DNA of 64,000 nt, taken from Clostridia bacterium (GTDB taxonomy: Bacteria > Bacillota > Clostridia > Christensenellales > Pumilibacteraceae). The notes under the pieces were generated by a model. It did no database searches and was not told the origin of the DNA. It saw nothing but the letters and a program-made list of their open reading frames with translations. Positions 25,504-34,182 of this stretch are shown one piece after another (the first letter of the stretch is position 1; every line of letters begins with the position of its first letter). The translations under genes and the position numbers were made by a program. Where the stretch lies: NCBI GenBank assembly GCA_022793815.1, contig JAAWDP010000007.1:62001-126000 (forward strand). The letters are read 5' to 3'.

Positions 25504-26768
25504 ATTCGGGTTCGGAACAAAACAAAGCGAGTATAGACGTATTCGAGTATATCGAAAAAGCGGCGGCGGTGCTGGAAGAAAAACGGGATGTTTTAAACCG
25601 CATTGCCGCGAGAATAACGACTCTGCTCGAAGAGATGTACGAGGACGTCGACGAAATGGTGTCCGTAACGTACCGTATAAAGACGGCAAACTCTCTTAAA
25701 GAGAAGATTGTGAGAAACGCGCTGTATAGGCAGTTTTCCGCGGACAGGCTTATTTACGATGCGTCCGATACGATTGGCGTAAGGCTGGAATGCAGATTCC
25801 TTGCGGACGAAAAGCTGTTGTTTTCCCGTTTGGAGAAAATGTTTTCCGTCGAGGGGACGGACGGGTGCCGCAGCGTAAAGGGCAGAAGTATATATCTGAA
25901 ACTCGATACGCCGCAGCCCGAAATACAGAAAAACGGACTTTCTATTTACCGTATCGACGGATATGTTCTTTCGGGCGGCGAAAAGTATAATTTCGAATTG
26001 CAGATAAAATCGCTGGTCAACAGTTTTTGGTCGGAAATAGAACATAAGATAATCTACAAAAACAAACGGTTCATGATGATAGACAAATTCGTGAACGAAC
26101 TTATGATGAGCATACATACGAACCTTGTCAACATAGACAGTCAGCTTCACATGCTGTTCAAGCGCTGTCTTAACACCGCGGGTATCGAGTATAAGGACCA
26201 AGTGGGGGATACGCTCAATCTTTTGATAAACGAAATTTATTCGCGTTTGGTGGAAGACAAGATAGGTTTCCCCGTTAATATAAAAAATTACAGCGAAGCG
26301 CTTGTGAAGTATGTGCTTGAATATTCGTCGTTTACTTCGCGCGCGGGAATGAAGCAGGCGACAATGCGGAGCATATCGGGCGAAAGATATGCCAATACGG
26401 TATTTGCCGTTATGAACAGACTCAGACGTATGGAATTCGACGATTTCCCCGTCGGCGAAAAAATAGAACTCACGCCGCCGTTCAAGCCCGAAACGGATTT
26501 GCAGCGCGCGATTGCCGAAAGGCTGCTGTCCGCAATCAACTGCGATTTTTACGTAAATACGTTCTTTCACATATTTTTCAACCTCGAAGTGGGCGACGAC
26601 AGGCAGGATTTTCAATCTTATGTGGAATACTATGAATGGCGGATTGCACGCGGCAAGACGCAGGCGCAGTCCGTTCTGCTCCGCACGCTTGTCGAAAAGT
26701 CCGAACCTTCCGCCATGCTTTTGGAAAGCGGAATAGAAAAACTGGCGTCGCTGAAAGTCGCCGACTGA
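25500..26768 (+). CDS. RelA/SpoT-type (p)ppGpp synthetase with novel C-terminal half
   Basis: 422 residues, GTG start overlapping the previous stop, so tightly coupled. Residues ~25-190 match the alarmone synthetase fold: R59-x-K61-T-x-x-S65 nucleotide motif, D90-x-x-G93-x-R95, N145-G-L-S-I-Y150, E166-L-Q168-I-K and the closing F-W-S-E-I-E-H-K-I-I-Y-K. There is no HD hydrolase domain before it and no TGS/ACT after it. The C-terminal ~200 residues are helical and unfamiliar. It would make (p)ppGpp or a related nucleotide in response to something sensed by the SPFH/ESCRT-like partners. Activity depends on the substituted GYxxxH region (here Y-R-I-D-G). Confidence 0.75.
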   Translation: MNSGSEQNKASIDVFEYIEKAAAVLEEKRDVLNRIAARITTLLEEMYEDVDEMVSVTYRIKTANSLKEKIVRNALYRQFSADRLIYDASDTIGVRLECRFLADEKLLFSRLEKMFSVEGTDGCRSVKGRSIYLKLDTPQPEIQKNGLSIYRIDGYVLSGGEKYNFELQIKSLVNSFWSEIEHKIIYKNKRFMMIDKFVNELMMSIHTNLVNIDSQLHMLFKRCLNTAGIEYKDQVGDTLNLLINEIYSRLVEDKIGFPVNIKNYSEALVKYVLEYSSFTSRAGMKQATMRSISGERYANTVFAVMNRLRRMEFDDFPVGEKIELTPPFKPETDLQRAIAERLLSAINCDFYVNTFFHIFFNLEVGDDRQDFQSYVEYYEWRIARGKTQAQSVLLRTLVEKSEPSAMLLESGIEKLASLKVAD

Positions 26769-26810
26769 AAGCATAGCGGATTGCGAAAGTTTCGATAGAG
26801 AGAGGATTCG

Positions 26811-27668
26811 ATGCTGAAAAAAAGAGTTACGATGAAAGACATTGCGCGCAGGCTCGGCATATCGGTCAACTCTGTTTCCCATGCGTTGAACGACGCATCG
26901 GATATTTCGTCCGAAACCAAAGAGAAAGTCATGAAAACCGCCGTAGAATTGGGATATAAGTCCAATATGATTAAGAGAGGCGAAAGGAGCGGAACTTTGC
27001 TTGTGGCGGGAATCTGCGAAAGCTTTTCCGATTCTTACTGCTGCGAAATACTGGATTTCCTGCGAAGCGAGCTTGAGGCGAGAGGCTTTGCTTTCAATGC
27101 GGTCGCCGCCGATAAATTTTCCAAAAACAATCTGCAAACTTTTTTGGCTCGCGGTGTAAACGGAATAATATCTTTGCTGTCGCCGTTTAATCTCGATGCG
27201 GTGGAGTTGGGCGTCCCCGTTGTCGTGTTGGGCGGAGGAAACGTGCCGACCGGCATGGACCTCGTTGAGTTCGACAACATTGCCGCAGGCGAAAATGCGG
27301 CGGAGTATTTTGAGTCGCTCGGCGTCCAAACGGCGGTATATGCGTACAAAAACCGAAGCGGAGCAAAGGAACGGTGCGATTCGTTTAAAGCGGCGGCAAG
27401 CCGCAGAGGAATAAAGGTAACGGAAATTCATGCGGATAAAAGCGCATCTGTGCCTTCCGAAGCAGACGCCGTTGCCGTGGATATGGCTTTGAACGCCGTC
27501 GATTTGCGCGGCGCGAAAAAAGACGTCGCCGTTTTCGAAACCCTCGGTCGGGATATTATAGACAGAAGCGAGGCCGCGGCTTCGGCGGCGGAAAGACTGA
27601 GTTTTTATATAAAAACGGGATGTATTGCTGAAAAAACCGAGCCGATTAAATTAAAAACAATTTTATAG
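26811..27668 (+). CDS. LacI family transcriptional regulator
   Basis: 285 residues, about 50 shorter than usual. The N-terminal HTH is textbook (V-T-M-K-D-I-A-R-R-L-G-I-S-V-N-S-V-S-H-A-L), followed by a periplasmic-binding-like sugar sensor in which the N-subdomain is intact (S-D-S-Y-C-C-E-I-L) and the C-subdomain looks shortened. RBS GAGAGAGG. It sits 42 bases after the alarmone synthetase and 19 before pfkA, so it may respond to a sugar phosphate and control pfkA or the operon. Confidence 0.85.
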   Translation: MLKKRVTMKDIARRLGISVNSVSHALNDASDISSETKEKVMKTAVELGYKSNMIKRGERSGTLLVAGICESFSDSYCCEILDFLRSELEARGFAFNAVAADKFSKNNLQTFLARGVNGIISLLSPFNLDAVELGVPVVVLGGGNVPTGMDLVEFDNIAAGENAAEYFESLGVQTAVYAYKNRSGAKERCDSFKAAASRRGIKVTEIHADKSASVPSEADAVAVDMALNAVDLRGAKKDVAVFETLGRDIIDRSEAAASAAERLSFYIKTGCIAEKTEPIKLKTIL

Positions 27669-27687
27669 ACAGATAGGAGAATGTGTT

Positions 27688-28767
27688 ATGAAAATAGGCG
27701 TGCTTACAAGCGGCGGAGATTGTCCTGCGCTTAATGCCGTGCTTCGAGGATTGGGCAAATATGTTTACGAGAACATTCCGAAAGCTGAAATCATAGGTAT
27801 TGCCGACGGTTACGGCGGTCTTATCGACGGAGAGTACCGCAAAATGAGCCGTTCGGATTTTTCGGGGATTCTCAACGTAGGGGGAACGATACTCGGTACG
27901 TCGCGTCAGCCGTTCAAGAAAATGACTCTCAAAACCGACGACGACCCGGTAACGAAAGCCGAGAAGATGAAAGAAAACTATAAGGCGATGAAACTGGACT
28001 GTCTTGTGACTCTCGGCGGCGCGGGTACGCATAAGTCCGCCGCGCTTCTGTCTTCGCTCGGACTGAATGTTATAGGACTGCCGAAAACGATAGACAACGA
28101 TATTTACGGTACGGACGTTACGTTCGGGTTCCATACCGCCGTCGAAATAGCCACCGAGTGTATAGACCGGGTTCATACCACGGCGGCGAGTCACGGAAGA
28201 ACGATGCTTGTGGAAATAATGGGCAACAAAGTGGGATGGCTCACTTTATATGCCGGAATAGCAGGCGGCGCGGATATAATTCTTTTGCCCGAATTGCCGT
28301 TCGATACGGAACGTGTGTTGAAGAAAATAAGGGAACGTGCAGAAGAAGGCAAGGCTTTCTCGATAATCGCCGTTGCGGAAGGCGCAATGACGGAAGAAGA
28401 AGCCAAAATGAAAAAGAAAGACCGCATGGCGGCGCGTGCGGAAAAAGGGTATACGACGGTGACCGGCGAACTTGCCGGGCTTATCGGGCAGCAGGTCGGC
28501 GTGGATACCCGCGTCGTTGTGCCGGGACACATGCAGCGCGGCGGCGCTCCTTCGCCTTACGACCGACTGCTGTCCACGCAAATCGGCTCTTATGCGGGCA
28601 GTCTTATAAAGCAGGGGATATTCGGGGTAAGCGTTGCCGTCAGGGGCGAGCAAATGACTTACAACCGACTGGAAGACATTGCGGGAAAACAGAAAGCCGT
28701 GCCTGCCGACCACCCTTTGATAAAAGCCGCGAGGGACATAGGCATATCGTTCGGCGTCAAAAGATGA
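27688..28767 (+). CDS. pfkA: 6-phosphofructokinase family enzyme
   Basis: 359 residues. Phosphorylates fructose 6-phosphate in glycolysis. G-V-L-T-S-G-G-D-C-P-A-L-N-A and catalytic D136 in P-K-T-I-D-N-D are clear, as are the M-G-N-K-V-G-W and P-G-H-M-Q-R-G-G motifs. The phosphoryl-donor loop reads G-G-A-G-T (110-114) rather than G-G-D-G-S (ATP type) or G-G-D-D (PPi type), while K133 is the residue found in PPi-dependent and group III enzymes. Donor preference is therefore open. Sits between a LacI regulator and polyphosphate kinase. Confidence 0.88.
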   Translation: MKIGVLTSGGDCPALNAVLRGLGKYVYENIPKAEIIGIADGYGGLIDGEYRKMSRSDFSGILNVGGTILGTSRQPFKKMTLKTDDDPVTKAEKMKENYKAMKLDCLVTLGGAGTHKSAALLSSLGLNVIGLPKTIDNDIYGTDVTFGFHTAVEIATECIDRVHTTAASHGRTMLVEIMGNKVGWLTLYAGIAGGADIILLPELPFDTERVLKKIRERAEEGKAFSIIAVAEGAMTEEEAKMKKKDRMAARAEKGYTTVTGELAGLIGQQVGVDTRVVVPGHMQRGGAPSPYDRLLSTQIGSYAGSLIKQGIFGVSVAVRGEQMTYNRLEDIAGKQKAVPADHPLIKAARDIGISFGVKR

Positions 28768-28790
28768 GATAAAAGCAAACGGAGAAAAGA

Positions 28791-30848
28791 ATGGCAAAAA
28801 ATATTTTCCGAGACGGCGTGTTTATGAACCGCGAATACAGCCACATGCTGTTTAACGACCGCGTACTCGAACAAGCCGACGATAAAAGCACCCCCGTATT
28901 CGAACGGGGGAAGTTCCTGTCCATATTTACGTCCAATTCCGACGAATTCTATATGGTGCGCATGGGGTCGCTGTACAATCAGATGACGCATGCTCCGTCG
29001 GCTAAGGAAAACAAGACGCATTTGACGGCAAAACAGCAGAGCGACGGAATTTTGGAAGAAACGAAAATCCGCTATAAGCGACGCGCCGAGGTTTGGGCGC
29101 GTCTTAAAAAAGATTTGAAAAGCGCGGGCGTCAAAGTGTCGGACGCCGACGAGTGCGGCGAAAAACAGAAGAAAGAGGCGAAAGAGTTCTTTTTTACGAA
29201 AGCCCTGCCGTATTTGAGCCCTTTGGTCATAGACTCCAAACATCCCATGCTCCGCTTCGCAAACAAGGCGGTGTATCTTGCGCTCGACCTCGTCAAAGGC
29301 GACAAGAGCATGATAGGACTTCTGCCCGTTCCCGAAAACCTGCCGAGGGTTGTGCCTATTAATTCGGGAAAGAAAACCTGCGTCATGTTGAGCGAGGATA
29401 TCGTCGCGATGTTCGGCTCGCATTGTTTTCCGCATTATACCGTCAAAGACAGGGCGTTTATCCGTGTTACGAGAAACGCAGATTTCGAAACGAACGAGTC
29501 GGATGTGGATTCGGAATACGATTACGACTTTTCCAAGTATCTCAAAGAAAAAGTGGAAATGCGCGCGTCGCTCGATGCGGTGCGGTTGGAAATCTGCGGC
29601 GGCAGCGAAAAAATAAAAAATTTCCTTTTGAAAAACCTGTCGCTTAAAAAGAACCGCTGTTTCGAAGTGACGGACAGATTGGATTATAAATTTTTGCTTG
29701 ATTTGGATAAATATGTTTCTCCCGATGCGGCGGCGGTCGGAAAATATCCGCCGTTTAAGGGCAGGATACCGAAATGGGCGGAAGGCGGCGTGATGAACGC
29801 GGTGCTGAAAAAGGATGTATTTTTGTCTTACCCGTTCGATACGGCGGATACGTTTATAAAGCTGTTGAACGAATGCGCCGAGTCGGACAAGGTCCGAAGC
29901 ATAAAAATCACCATATACCGTTTATACCGTCATTCGAAAGTCGTGGATGCTCTTATCCGCGCGTGCGAACGGGGCAAAGACGTTACCGTCGTAATAGAAT
30001 TGCTTGCGCGTTTCGACGAGGAAAGCAATATGTACTATGCCGATATTTTGCAGGAAGCCGGCTGTACCGTTATTTACGGCATGGGCAATTATAAAGTGCA
30101 CTCTAAAATAGTGTCGGTGGTACTGGAAGAGAAGGAAAACGTCAAGTATATCACGCATATAGGCACGGGAAACTATAACGAAGGTACTGCAAAGCAGTAT
30201 ACGGATTTGAACATCATAACTTCCGATACGCAAATAGGCGAGGATGCGGCGATGTTTTTCCGAAATATCGCCGTCGGAGAAACGCAGTACGAATACAAAA
30301 AACTTTTGGTTGCTCCGCATACTCTAAAAAACGGTCTTATCCTAAGAATAGACAGACAAATCGAAATAGCGAAAAACGGCGGTAACGGGCGTATTGTCGC
30401 AAAGATGAACAGTCTGACCGACCGCGAACTTATTTCGAAATTCATAGAGGCGTCCGAGGCGGGCGTAAAAATCAACCTTATAGTCAGAGGGATATGCTGT
30501 CTTGTCCCCGGTGTCGCGGGAAAGACCGAGAATATAACGGTAAAGAGCATAGTGGGGCGGTTTTTGGAGCACTCGCGCATTTACCGTTTCGGAGAGGGTA
30601 AAGACGCCGAATTGTTTATTTCTTCCGCCGACCTTATGACGCGAAACATAGAGCGCCGCGTCGAAATAGCCGCGCCTATACTCGACGAAAAGATAAAATC
30701 CACTGTTTCGAAAATGCTGGAAATAATGCTTGCCGACAACGTCAAGGGACGCATGCTCACATCACGCGGCAGGTACGTAAAACCGCAAACCGCCGAAGGC
30801 GAAGAAAGAACGGACAGTCAGGAGTATTTTTTAAATCACGAAATATAA
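28791..30848 (+). CDS. ppk1: Polyphosphate kinase 1
   Basis: 685 residues. Reversibly makes inorganic polyphosphate from ATP. The N-terminal domain begins F-M-N-R-E-Y-S-H-M-L-F-N-D-R; the autophosphorylated His is H437 in N-Y-K-V-H-S-K, followed by I-T-H-I-G-T-G-N-Y-N-E. The second catalytic region (R-G-I-C-C-L-V-P-G and S-A-D-L-M-T-R-N) is intact. 23 bases after pfkA and followed by a terminator, so it ends the long operon. Confidence 0.95.
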   Translation: MAKNIFRDGVFMNREYSHMLFNDRVLEQADDKSTPVFERGKFLSIFTSNSDEFYMVRMGSLYNQMTHAPSAKENKTHLTAKQQSDGILEETKIRYKRRAEVWARLKKDLKSAGVKVSDADECGEKQKKEAKEFFFTKALPYLSPLVIDSKHPMLRFANKAVYLALDLVKGDKSMIGLLPVPENLPRVVPINSGKKTCVMLSEDIVAMFGSHCFPHYTVKDRAFIRVTRNADFETNESDVDSEYDYDFSKYLKEKVEMRASLDAVRLEICGGSEKIKNFLLKNLSLKKNRCFEVTDRLDYKFLLDLDKYVSPDAAAVGKYPPFKGRIPKWAEGGVMNAVLKKDVFLSYPFDTADTFIKLLNECAESDKVRSIKITIYRLYRHSKVVDALIRACERGKDVTVVIELLARFDEESNMYYADILQEAGCTVIYGMGNYKVHSKIVSVVLEEKENVKYITHIGTGNYNEGTAKQYTDLNIITSDTQIGEDAAMFFRNIAVGETQYEYKKLLVAPHTLKNGLILRIDRQIEIAKNGGNGRIVAKMNSLTDRELISKFIEASEAGVKINLIVRGICCLVPGVAGKTENITVKSIVGRFLEHSRIYRFGEGKDAELFISSADLMTRNIERRVEIAAPILDEKIKSTVSKMLEIMLADNVKGRMLTSRGRYVKPQTAEGEERTDSQEYFLNHEI

Positions 30849-30851
30849 CAA

Positions 30852-30878
30852 AAACGCCGCTTTGTGACAGCGGCGTTT
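30852..30878. terminator. Bidirectional terminator between ppk1 and spo0A
   Basis: 10-bp stem AAACGCCGCT (30852-30861) / AGCGGCGTTT (30869-30878) with a 7-base loop, between convergent genes. Confidence 0.85.
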
Positions 30879-30891
30879 CCTTTGTTCGGTA

Positions 30892-31653
30892 TTATACGGA
30901 TTCCAACAGCATTTTATCTGCGACCAGCGCGATGAATTCGCCGTTTGTCGGTTTTTCGTTGTGATTGTAGACGCGCACTCCGAAAAGAGAGTTTATGTTT
31001 TCTATTTTGCCGCGGTTCCAAGCCACTTCTATGGCGTGTCGTATTGCGCGCTCGACTTTGCTCGGGGAAGTATCGAAGCGTTCGGCTACTTCGGGGTACA
31101 GACGTTTCGTAATGCTGTTGATTATGTCGGGGTTGTCTATTGCCATTTTGATTGCCTCGCGCAGGAACTGATAGCCTTTGATGTGCGCGGGGATTCCGAC
31201 GGTAATGAATATGTTCGTGATTTTTTCGTCGAGAGATTTGTTTATTTGCGGACGCGAAATGCTTTGCGCTTTGACGGCGGGCTGCGGCGTCGGCGCGGAA
31301 ACGGACAGGTCTTTGAGACGTGCCGCCAAACTGTCCATGGAACAGGGCTTTACCATATAATATGCCGCGCCGAGAGAGGCGGCTTTTGCGATAAAGGCAT
31401 CTTGCGACAGCGCGCTGAGTACCAAAACCCGCACCGATTTCGTGTCTATCTGCTCCAAAACCGTAAACCCGTCGGTTTTAGGCATGACGAGGTCCAATAC
31501 AACAGCGTCCGGCGAAAGCGCATTTATAAGTTCCACCGCCTGTTCTCCGTCGGCGGCTTTGCCGATTATCGTAAATCCGCGCTCGCTCAGAGCGGCTTCG
31601 GTTTCTGCAAGAAACTGCTCATTGTCGTCTACCAACAAAATTCGATTGTTCAT
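30892..31653 (-). CDS. spo0A: Sporulation master regulator Spo0A
   Basis: 253 residues. N-terminal receiver with phospho-acceptor D54 (V-V-L-D-L-V-M-P), acidic pair D9-D10 and K in M-V-K-P-C; C-terminal Spo0A DNA-binding domain with the diagnostic G-I-P-A-H-I-K-G-Y-Q-F-L-R-E-A and P-S-K-V-E-R-A-I-R-H-A-I-E-V-A-W motifs. The ATG at 31653 has AGAGGAA upstream; a longer in-frame start at 31719 lacks a site. Phospho-Spo0A controls entry into sporulation and stationary-phase genes. Its presence makes the host a potential endospore former. Confidence 0.97.
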   Translation of the reverse strand: MNNRILLVDDNEQFLAETEAALSERGFTIIGKAADGEQAVELINALSPDAVVLDLVMPKTDGFTVLEQIDTKSVRVLVLSALSQDAFIAKAASLGAAYYMVKPCSMDSLAARLKDLSVSAPTPQPAVKAQSISRPQINKSLDEKITNIFITVGIPAHIKGYQFLREAIKMAIDNPDIINSITKRLYPEVAERFDTSPSKVERAIRHAIEVAWNRGKIENINSLFGVRVYNHNEKPTNGEFIALVADKMLLESV

Positions 31654-31690
31654 CTGCGTAATTCCTCTTTTTATTTTTATTACACTTAAA

Positions 31691-31719
31691 ATTATACATG
31701 CGTCCGCAATAAATGACAA
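31691..31719 (-). promoter_or_regulatory. Sigma-A promoter of spo0A
   Basis: On the minus strand TTGTCA (31719-31714), 17-base spacer, TATAAT (31696-31691). Confidence 0.7.
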
Positions 31720-31769
31720 ACGTCTGCCGAGGCGGGTTTCGCCGAAATAAAACGTATTAAGCAGTATTT

Positions 31770-31776
31770 TGTCGAA
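31770..31776. promoter_or_regulatory. Possible 0A box upstream of spo0A
   Basis: TGTCGAA, a perfect match to the Spo0A box TGNCGAA, about 50 bases upstream of the spo0A -35. A 7-base match can arise by chance. Confidence 0.35.
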
Positions 31777-31907
31777 TTGCCGAAAAGCACGTATTTTATA
31801 AATCGCACGGAGAACGGGTCGATTCGGGCATTATTGCGCAATCTGCAAAATGAAGCGAATAATTTTAAAACCAAGCGAATATTTTTATAAATCTTTATGA
31901 AAAATGC

Positions 31908-31937
31908 TTGACAAAGGGATATTGAAATTGGTACAAT
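31908..31937 (+). promoter_or_regulatory. Promoter of the S10 ribosomal protein operon
   Basis: Perfect TTGACA (31908-31913), 18-base spacer, TACAAT (31932-31937). Confidence 0.85.
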
Positions 31938-32224
31938 ATACAGGCTACACTGATAGAGTGCGCTTTTCTTTTGCGTTCTTTTGTGCGGCGCAGGGCTTAT
32001 AAGGTATGATGTCGAAGGTTACCGCGCTTAATTCACGGCTGGCGGCGGAGAACTTCGGCGGACCGAAAGCGGAAACGCGATTTTCCGCGGCTGTGCCCGA
32101 ATCCGATATGTGTCGGGACTTTGAGGTTCGATTCGTTCGAAAACCGAAAGTCCGAAAATTTTGCCCATGGTTTTGACACGCGGATAGCAGTGGTACGGTA
32201 AAATGCTACGGAGGTAAGAAGTAA
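31938..32224 (+). promoter_or_regulatory. Long structured leader of the S10 operon
   Basis: About 280 untranslated bases separate the promoter from rpsJ. A stable hairpin is formed by GGACTTT (32116-32122) and AAAGTCC (32147-32153), with GGTT/AACC pairing inside. Long S10 leaders are used for L4-mediated autoregulation in other bacteria; the mechanism here is inferred. The stretch 31720-31907 between the divergent promoters holds only the possible 0A box and no gene that can be supported. Confidence 0.5.
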
Positions 32225-32533
32225 ATGGCAGGACAGAAGATTCGCATTAAACTCAAAGCCTATGACCACAACGTCATCGACCAATCGGCGGCGAGAATAG
32301 TGGAAACGGCAAAGAGGACGGGCACCAAGGTCAGCGGACCGATACCCCTTCCCACGGACAGAGAAGTGGTGACGATACTCCGCGCGGTGCATAAATATAA
32401 GGATTCGAGAGAGCAGTTCGAGATTCTCACACACAAGAGACTCATCGACATTTACAATCCCTCGGCAAAGACGGTCGATTCTCTTATGAAACTCGACTTG
32501 CCCGCCGGCGTGGATATACAGATAAAACTTTAA
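32225..32533 (+). CDS. rpsJ: 30S ribosomal protein S10
   Basis: 102 residues, standard length. Also NusE in antitermination. Recognised by [10 protein letters not shown] near the start, S-G-P-I-P-L-P-T in the long loop and the C-terminal D-I-Q-I-K-L. First gene of the S10-spc-alpha superoperon; tuf and fus genes are not upstream here. Confidence 0.98.
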   Translation: MAGQKIRIKLKAYDHNVIDQSAARIVETAKRTGTKVSGPIPLPTDREVVTILRAVHKYKDSREQFEILTHKRLIDIYNPSAKTVDSLMKLDLPAGVDIQIKL

Positions 32534-32557
32534 GAGGCCTAAGCGGAGGTAAATAAC

Positions 32558-33214
32558 ATGAAAAAAGCTATTTTGGGCCGCAAGGTCGGCATGACGCAGA
32601 TATTCGACGAAACCGGGCTGGTGATTCCCGTAACCGTAGTGGAGGCAGGCCCGATGACTGTACTCAGAAAGAAAACCATCGAGCGCGACGGTTACAGCGC
32701 GGTGCAGTTCGCTTACGAAGACGCAAGCGTCGGTAAAGGAAAGGACAAGCAGGTTAAAGGCGTGAACAAGCCGCAGATAGGCGAGTTCGAAAAGGCGAAA
32801 GTAAGTCCCAAGAGAATAATCAAGGAATTTAAGTTCGAAGACGCCGACAAGTACGAAGTCGGCAGCGAAGTTACCTGCGATATATTCGAAAACGGCGACA
32901 GAGTGGACGTTTCCGGTCTTACGAAGGGTCGCGGTTTCACGGGTGCAATCAAGCGCTGGAATTTCCACCGTTTGAAAATGTCTCACGGTACCGGTCCCGT
33001 TCACAGAGAACGCGGTTCCACGGGTGCGAACTCCACGCCGAGTAAGGTAATCAAAGGTTTGAAGATGGCAGGTCAGTACGGACACGAGAACGTGACCATA
33101 CAAAATCTGACCGTCGTCAAGGTTGACAAAGAGAGAAACGTACTGCTTCTGCGCGGAGCGGTTCCCGGTCCCAAGGGCGGACTTGTTACCGTAAAGCAGA
33201 CGGTGAAGAAGTAA
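32558..33214 (+). CDS. rplC: 50S ribosomal protein L3
   Basis: 218 residues. Organises the peptidyl-transferase region of 23S rRNA. Starts K-A-I-L-G-R-K-V-G-M-T-Q-I-F and has the conserved H-G-T-G-P-V-H-R-E-R-G-S loop with its methylatable Gln region (M-A-G-Q-Y-G-H). RBS GGAGGT. Second gene of the operon. Confidence 0.98.
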   Translation: MKKAILGRKVGMTQIFDETGLVIPVTVVEAGPMTVLRKKTIERDGYSAVQFAYEDASVGKGKDKQVKGVNKPQIGEFEKAKVSPKRIIKEFKFEDADKYEVGSEVTCDIFENGDRVDVSGLTKGRGFTGAIKRWNFHRLKMSHGTGPVHRERGSTGANSTPSKVIKGLKMAGQYGHENVTIQNLTVVKVDKERNVLLLRGAVPGPKGGLVTVKQTVKK

Positions 33215-33229
33215 GCGGAGGAGAGATAA

Positions 33230-33856
33230 ATGCCTACTATCGACATATTGAAACAAACCGGCGAGAAAGCGGGAGTCCTCGAATTGGACGAAGCCGTGTT
33301 CGGAGCCGCATATAACGAACCGCTCATTCATCAGGCGGTGGTCGCGCAGTTGAACAATGCGCGTCAGGGAACAAAAAGCACGCTTACGAGAACCGAAGTG
33401 CGCGGCGGCGGTATCAAGCCGTGGCGCCAGAAGGGTACGGGTCGTGCCCGTCAGGGTTCGATACGCGCGCCCCAGTGGAACAAAGGCGGCGTAGTGTTCG
33501 CCCCTAAGCCCCGCGATTTTTCGCAGAAAGTAAATAAAGCGGCGCGTAAAGGCGCAATGGTGTCCGCTCTTTCCAAAAAGTATACGGACGGACAGATAGT
33601 CGTAGTCGACGAGATTAAACTCGCCGAAGCAAAGACGAAGGAAATGGCAAAAGTAGTCAAAGCGCTCGGACTGGAAAAGAACGTGGTGCTCTGCCTTACC
33701 GAAACCGACGCCGACGTCGTAAGAGCGGCAAATAATATCCCCAACGTAACCACGGTTCCGTGCGACCTCGTAAGCGTTTACGACGTAGTGGTCGGCAGCA
33801 AGTTCGTGGCTACGAAAGCGGCGATAGAGAAATTGACGGAGAGGTGCAAGGCATAA
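33230..33856 (+). CDS. rplD: 50S ribosomal protein L4
   Basis: 208 residues. Lines the exit tunnel; in many bacteria the autoregulator of this operon. Conserved G-T-K-S-T-L-T-R-x-E-V-R-G-G-G and [14 protein letters not shown] motifs. The stop overlaps the rplW start (TAATG). Confidence 0.98.
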   Translation: MPTIDILKQTGEKAGVLELDEAVFGAAYNEPLIHQAVVAQLNNARQGTKSTLTRTEVRGGGIKPWRQKGTGRARQGSIRAPQWNKGGVVFAPKPRDFSQKVNKAARKGAMVSALSKKYTDGQIVVVDEIKLAEAKTKEMAKVVKALGLEKNVVLCLTETDADVVRAANNIPNVTTVPCDLVSVYDVVVGSKFVATKAAIEKLTERCKA

Positions 33857-34146
33857 TGAACGCATACGACATAATCAGAAAGCCTATAATCACCGAAAAG
33901 GGCAACGAAGGTATCGCAAACAAAAAGTACACTTTCGTTGTGGCGAAAGAAGCGAACAAGACTCAGATAAAGGCGGCTGTCGAAGAGATATTCAAAGTCA
34001 AGGTCAAGAAAGTCAACACCGTCAACGTGAGAGGCAAGTTCAAAAGACAGGGCAGAAACGAGGGCTACACCGCTTCCTATAAGAAAGCGTATGTGCAGCT
34101 CACCGCAGACAGCAAGGCTATCGAGTTCTTCGAAAGCATGGCGTAA
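33856..34146 (+). CDS. rplW: 50S ribosomal protein L23
   Basis: 96 residues. Docking site for signal recognition particle and trigger factor at the tunnel exit. Typical [11 protein letters not shown] start and [12 protein letters not shown] core. The ATG at 33856 overlapping the rplD stop gives the normal length. Confidence 0.98.
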   Translation: MNAYDIIRKPIITEKGNEGIANKKYTFVVAKEANKTQIKAAVEEIFKVKVKKVNTVNVRGKFKRQGRNEGYTASYKKAYVQLTADSKAIEFFESMA

Positions 34147-34182
34147 GAGCGGGACGGTAAGATAAGGAGATAACGATATATT

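Noticed and set aside
25593-27431. A 612-codon minus-strand open frame
   Set aside because: Antisense to the alarmone synthetase and LacI genes, both of which have clear family motifs.
31654-32224. tRNA or other structured RNA gene in the spo0A-rpsJ gap
   Set aside because: No cloverleaf or CCA-type end was found; the hairpins fit a leader instead.
32033-33865. A 610-codon minus-strand open frame across rpsJ, rplC and rplD
   Set aside because: Shadow of the ribosomal genes; no motif, and it would run against a strongly expressed operon.
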